In this document: positions 53,323 to 54,953 of the stretch, one piece after another
How the letters are laid out: each line of letters starts with the position of its first letter
Position numbering within the stretch: the stretch's first letter is position 1
From: Loki-b32 sp048941605
GTDB taxonomy: Archaea; Asgardarchaeota; Lokiarchaeia; Sigyniarchaeales; SOKP01
Direction of reading: 5' to 3'
Length of the DNA: 54,953 bases
Assembly (NCBI GenBank): GCA_048941605.1
Contig: JBHLNL010000007.1
Span: 1 to 54,953, forward strand
Position numbers and translations under genes: made by a program
The notes under the pieces: model-generated
The model's input: only the letters and a program-made list of their open reading frames with translations
Databases searched by the model: none
Told to the model about the DNA's origin: nothing

Positions 53323-53721
53323 GTGAGTTCAGAAAAAATTGTCTATAAATTGAATATCAGTGGCGGGAATGAAGGCCCTGGAAAAGGATTATCCAAACTA
53401 ATTGAGATTGATGAGAAGAAATTTCGATTTGAGGGGATGAAAATTGGTGATATCATTAAAGGTGGTGTTATAGGATTTCCTAATTATGAATTTAAAATTA
53501 CAGGGGGCAGCGATTCAAGCGGATTTCCGATGAGGAAGGATGTACACGGCCCAGTTAAGAAAAGGATTCTTGTTTCAAAAAGAAGCATAGGTTACAAACC
53601 CCAGAGAAATGGAGAAAAACGAAGGAAAACTGTTCGAGGTAATGAAATATCTCATGACATGACATTAATTAACTTGAGAGTCATAAAATATGGGGAAGCT
53701 GAACTATTCAAGACGGAATAA
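53323..53721 (+). CDS. rps6e: 30S ribosomal protein eS6
   Basis: A 132-aa ribosomal protein of the archaeal/eukaryotic S6e family, small-subunit component, missing the eukaryotic C-terminal tail as in other archaea. Marks: GGNEGPGKGLSKLIEID, GGSDSSGFPMRKDVHG and KPQRNGEKRRKTVRGNEIS. The start is a GTG at 53323; no ATG is near. It is followed by eL24 after 28 bases and then by the convergent Rpo10 gene. Confidence 0.95.
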   Translation: MSSEKIVYKLNISGGNEGPGKGLSKLIEIDEKKFRFEGMKIGDIIKGGVIGFPNYEFKITGGSDSSGFPMRKDVHGPVKKRILVSKRSIGYKPQRNGEKRRKTVRGNEISHDMTLINLRVIKYGEAELFKTE

Positions 53722-53749
53722 AATCAAATAAAACCCAAGATTGATAATA

Positions 53750-53932
53750 ATGGTCAAAGTAAAAAAATGTAGTTTCTGTGGTTATGATATTCCTATTGGA
53801 AGAGGGATAATGTTTGTTAAAAGAGATGGCACAGTCTTAAACTTTTGTGCTAATAAATGCCGAAAATCGATGCTTGATTACAATAAAAAAGCAAGAAAGA
53901 CCAGATGGACTAATTACTACGGAAAACAATAA
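53750..53932 (+). CDS. rpl24e: 50S ribosomal protein eL24
   Basis: A 60-aa zinc-binding ribosomal protein from the ATG at 53750; a TTG three codons upstream is in frame but the family starts at MVKVKKCSFCG. Zinc ligands: CSFCG near the N-terminus and FCANKCRK near residue 37. Shares an operon with eS6, as in many archaea. Confidence 0.95.
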   Translation: MVKVKKCSFCGYDIPIGRGIMFVKRDGTVLNFCANKCRKSMLDYNKKARKTRWTNYYGKQ

Positions 53933-53980
53933 TTATTTCTATTCTTATTTAAGTTTACTAGCTTTTTAAAAACCGTTTAA

Positions 53981-54181
53981 TTATTGTAAGCGAGGAAATT
54001 TAAGCAGTTCATCAATCAAATCTACATGTCCCACTATCATTCTTTCACAGCAGAATCTTTTAATTCCAAGCTCTTTAAAAGCTTTTTCTGAAGTTTCACC
54101 CTTTTCTAACATTTCTAAGTAAGGTTTGTAAATATGAGCAATTAATTTACCGCAGCTAAAACATCTTATTGGTATAATCAA
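53981..54181 (-). CDS. rpo10: DNA-directed RNA polymerase subunit Rpo10/N
   Basis: A 66-aa homologue of eukaryotic Rpb10, full length. The atypical zinc site is complete: IPIRCFSCGKLI at the N-terminus and the adjacent pair in IKRFCCERMIVGHVDLID. It helps assemble Rpo3/Rpo11 in the polymerase. It converges with eL24. Confidence 0.95.
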   Translation of the reverse strand: MIIPIRCFSCGKLIAHIYKPYLEMLEKGETSEKAFKELGIKRFCCERMIVGHVDLIDELLKFPRLQ

Positions 54182-54504
54182 GTTATTTCCTCTTTCTTTT
54201 TCTAATTCTAGTAAATATTATTATAATTAATAAAAATATCTCTTATTATAGTTTATCAAATGAATTATATAAAAAAAATTTTTCCATTTTCCCTACTTCA
54301 TTAAAAAAAATTCTGAAATTGAGTAAAAGTTCATTCGTTTTAGAATGCAATTGGCTTATCTGGATTAAGATTAGTCTTTAATAAAATTTCTATAATGTAT
54401 TCGCATTAATATAGAATGAAAAAGGGTAAAGAGTTAAAATCAGCAAAAAAATTTTAATAGTAATCTTTGATCATTTTAATTACTAAAATCTAAGGTGAAA
54501 TCTT
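54182..54504. other. 323-base gap
   Basis: AT-rich, without supported genes; an ATG at 54416 opens only 13 codons. It should contain the divergent promoters of rpo10 and the substrate-binding protein. No RNA or repeat recognised. Confidence 0.4.
54491..54498 (+). promoter_or_regulatory. Shine-Dalgarno of the substrate-binding protein
   Basis: TAAGGTGA, with the core AGGTGA ending six bases before the TTG at 54505. It supports that codon as the start, since no ATG is near. Confidence 0.5.
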
Positions 54505-54953
54505 TTGATAAAAAAACCATTTCTATTCTTAATAGTATTAGTTCTATGTTGTTTAGGTTCAATTAACTCAATTACATTAATTGACACTTCTTTAAAAGGT
54601 GATGAAAATAACCTTTTAATTAATCAAATAACACCACCACCACCCACGATTATCTACGGTGCTAGTTCTAATCCCATTACTATTGATCCTGTTGATTGCT
54701 GGCATATTCCTTCAGCAAGCGTAATGTTTCAAGTCTGTGAGGGATTAGTCACCTACAATTTATCAGATCCAGATTATGGGATAATTCCTATGTTAGCGGA
54801 AGCATGGCATTGGCATAGCCCTACAGAAATATCTTTTAAGCTAAGACAGGGTGTAACATTTCACGATGGAACAGCTTTCAATGCTTCAAGCGTGATTTGG
54901 AACTTGGAAAGAATTACTTGGTTCTGTAATTATACTGGTACCCTTCAAGATAA
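54505..54953 (+). CDS. ABC transporter substrate-binding protein, family 5 (partial)
   Basis: The first 149 codons of an extracellular solute-binding protein for peptides or nickel (SBP_bac_5, PF00496), cut by the window edge. The start TTG gives MIKKPFLFLIVLVLCCLGS, a signal peptide; a cysteine pair within it might be a lipid anchor but no clear lipobox follows. A Pro-rich spacer leads to TIIYGASSNPITIDPVDCW, FQVCEGLVTYN and the family signature LRQGVTFHDGTAFNASSVIW. The permease and ATPase genes would lie beyond the edge. Confidence 0.88.
   Translation, partial: MIKKPFLFLIVLVLCCLGSINSITLIDTSLKGDENNLLINQITPPPPTIIYGASSNPITIDPVDCWHIPSASVMFQVCEGLVTYNLSDPDYGIIPMLAEAWHWHSPTEISFKLRQGVTFHDGTAFNASSVIWNLERITWFCNYTGTLQD

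Noticed and set aside
1..54953. CRISPR array, tRNA or rRNA genes, insertion sequences or prophage
   Set aside because: No regularly spaced direct repeats, no cloverleaf-like GC-rich segment, no transposase or phage protein motif seen by eye on either strand. A tRNA or covariance-model scan was not possible here.

Overview
The window is about 55 kb of AT-rich DNA from an archaeon, most likely an Asgard archaeon of the Lokiarchaeia type. The archaeal part is clear: archaeal-type prolyl-tRNA synthetase, ribosomal proteins eS6 and eL24, RNA polymerase subunit Rpo10/N, TFB, a proteasome beta subunit, pyruvoyl arginine decarboxylase and a fused Fae-Hps. The Asgard part rests on eukaryote-like modules in one neighbourhood: a two-repeat gelsolin protein, a possible second gelsolin-like protein, a RING-finger coiled-coil protein, longin/roadblock-type small proteins, an EMC3/DUF106 insertase and tail-anchored coiled-coil proteins. 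There are no rRNA or tRNA genes that I can see, no CRISPR array, and no insertion sequence or phage genes. Genes are short transcription units on both strands.

Layout. 0.3-9.5 kb: proteasome beta subunit with the catalytic Thr replaced by Ala, RING protein, LysE exporter, tail-anchored helical protein, aminotransferase, gelsolin-zinc-ribbon protein, coiled coil, GtrA-like and DUF106 membrane proteins. 9.6-20.5 kb: radical SAM protein, zinc ribbon, a glycosyltransferase-like/flavin-reductase fusion, a three-gene glycerol-3-phosphate dehydrogenase-type operon (GlpA-like, GlpB-like, DUF1667), a longin-like protein, and a D-lactate dehydrogenase/lactate racemase operon. 20.9-33.5 kb: membrane esterase, TFB, a PlsY-dolichol kinase-like fusion, two DUF998 proteins, ProRS, a mini winged-helix protein, amidohydrolase, metallo-beta-lactamase-fold hydrolase and enoyl-CoA hydratase. 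33.6-38.8 kb: deoxyhypusine-synthase-like enzyme, arginine decarboxylase, GH57 branching enzyme, M24 protein without metal ligands, nitroreductase. 38.9-46.6 kb: roadblock-like genes, a membrane-anchored double winged-helix regulator with a surface protein, a TrmB-HTH/coiled-coil/PLD-like protein, a CoA-transferase, and two gene relics. 46.8-54.95 kb: U32 protein, Fae-Hps, an alkyltransferase-like DNA repair protein, B12-radical SAM protein, gelsolin-like protein, eS6-eL24, Rpo10, and the start of an oligopeptide-binding protein cut by the window edge.

How it fits together. Polyamine chemistry (PdaD, DHS-like), lactate oxidation (FAD/Fe-S dehydrogenase plus LarA), acyl-CoA chemistry (CoA-transferase, enoyl-CoA hydratase) and RuMP-type pentose synthesis (Fae-Hps) suggest an organoheterotroph. 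The G3P dehydrogenase-like operon and PlsY-like fusion bear on whether this lineage makes or uses bacterial-type glycerol-3-phosphate lipids.

Most unusual at sequence level: (1) at least three plausible complete genes (DUF1667, two roadblock-like genes) have no ATG/GTG/TTG at their true N-terminus, and one of them has a perfect Shine-Dalgarno placed for an ATA start; (2) a D-aminopeptidase fused to a VCBS/FG-GAP repeat remnant; (3) a CoA-transferase tail relic in frame behind a roadblock gene; (4) a glycosyltransferase-like/flavin-reductase fusion; (5) a PlsY-dolichol kinase-like fusion; (6) a proteasome beta subunit that looks catalytically dead.
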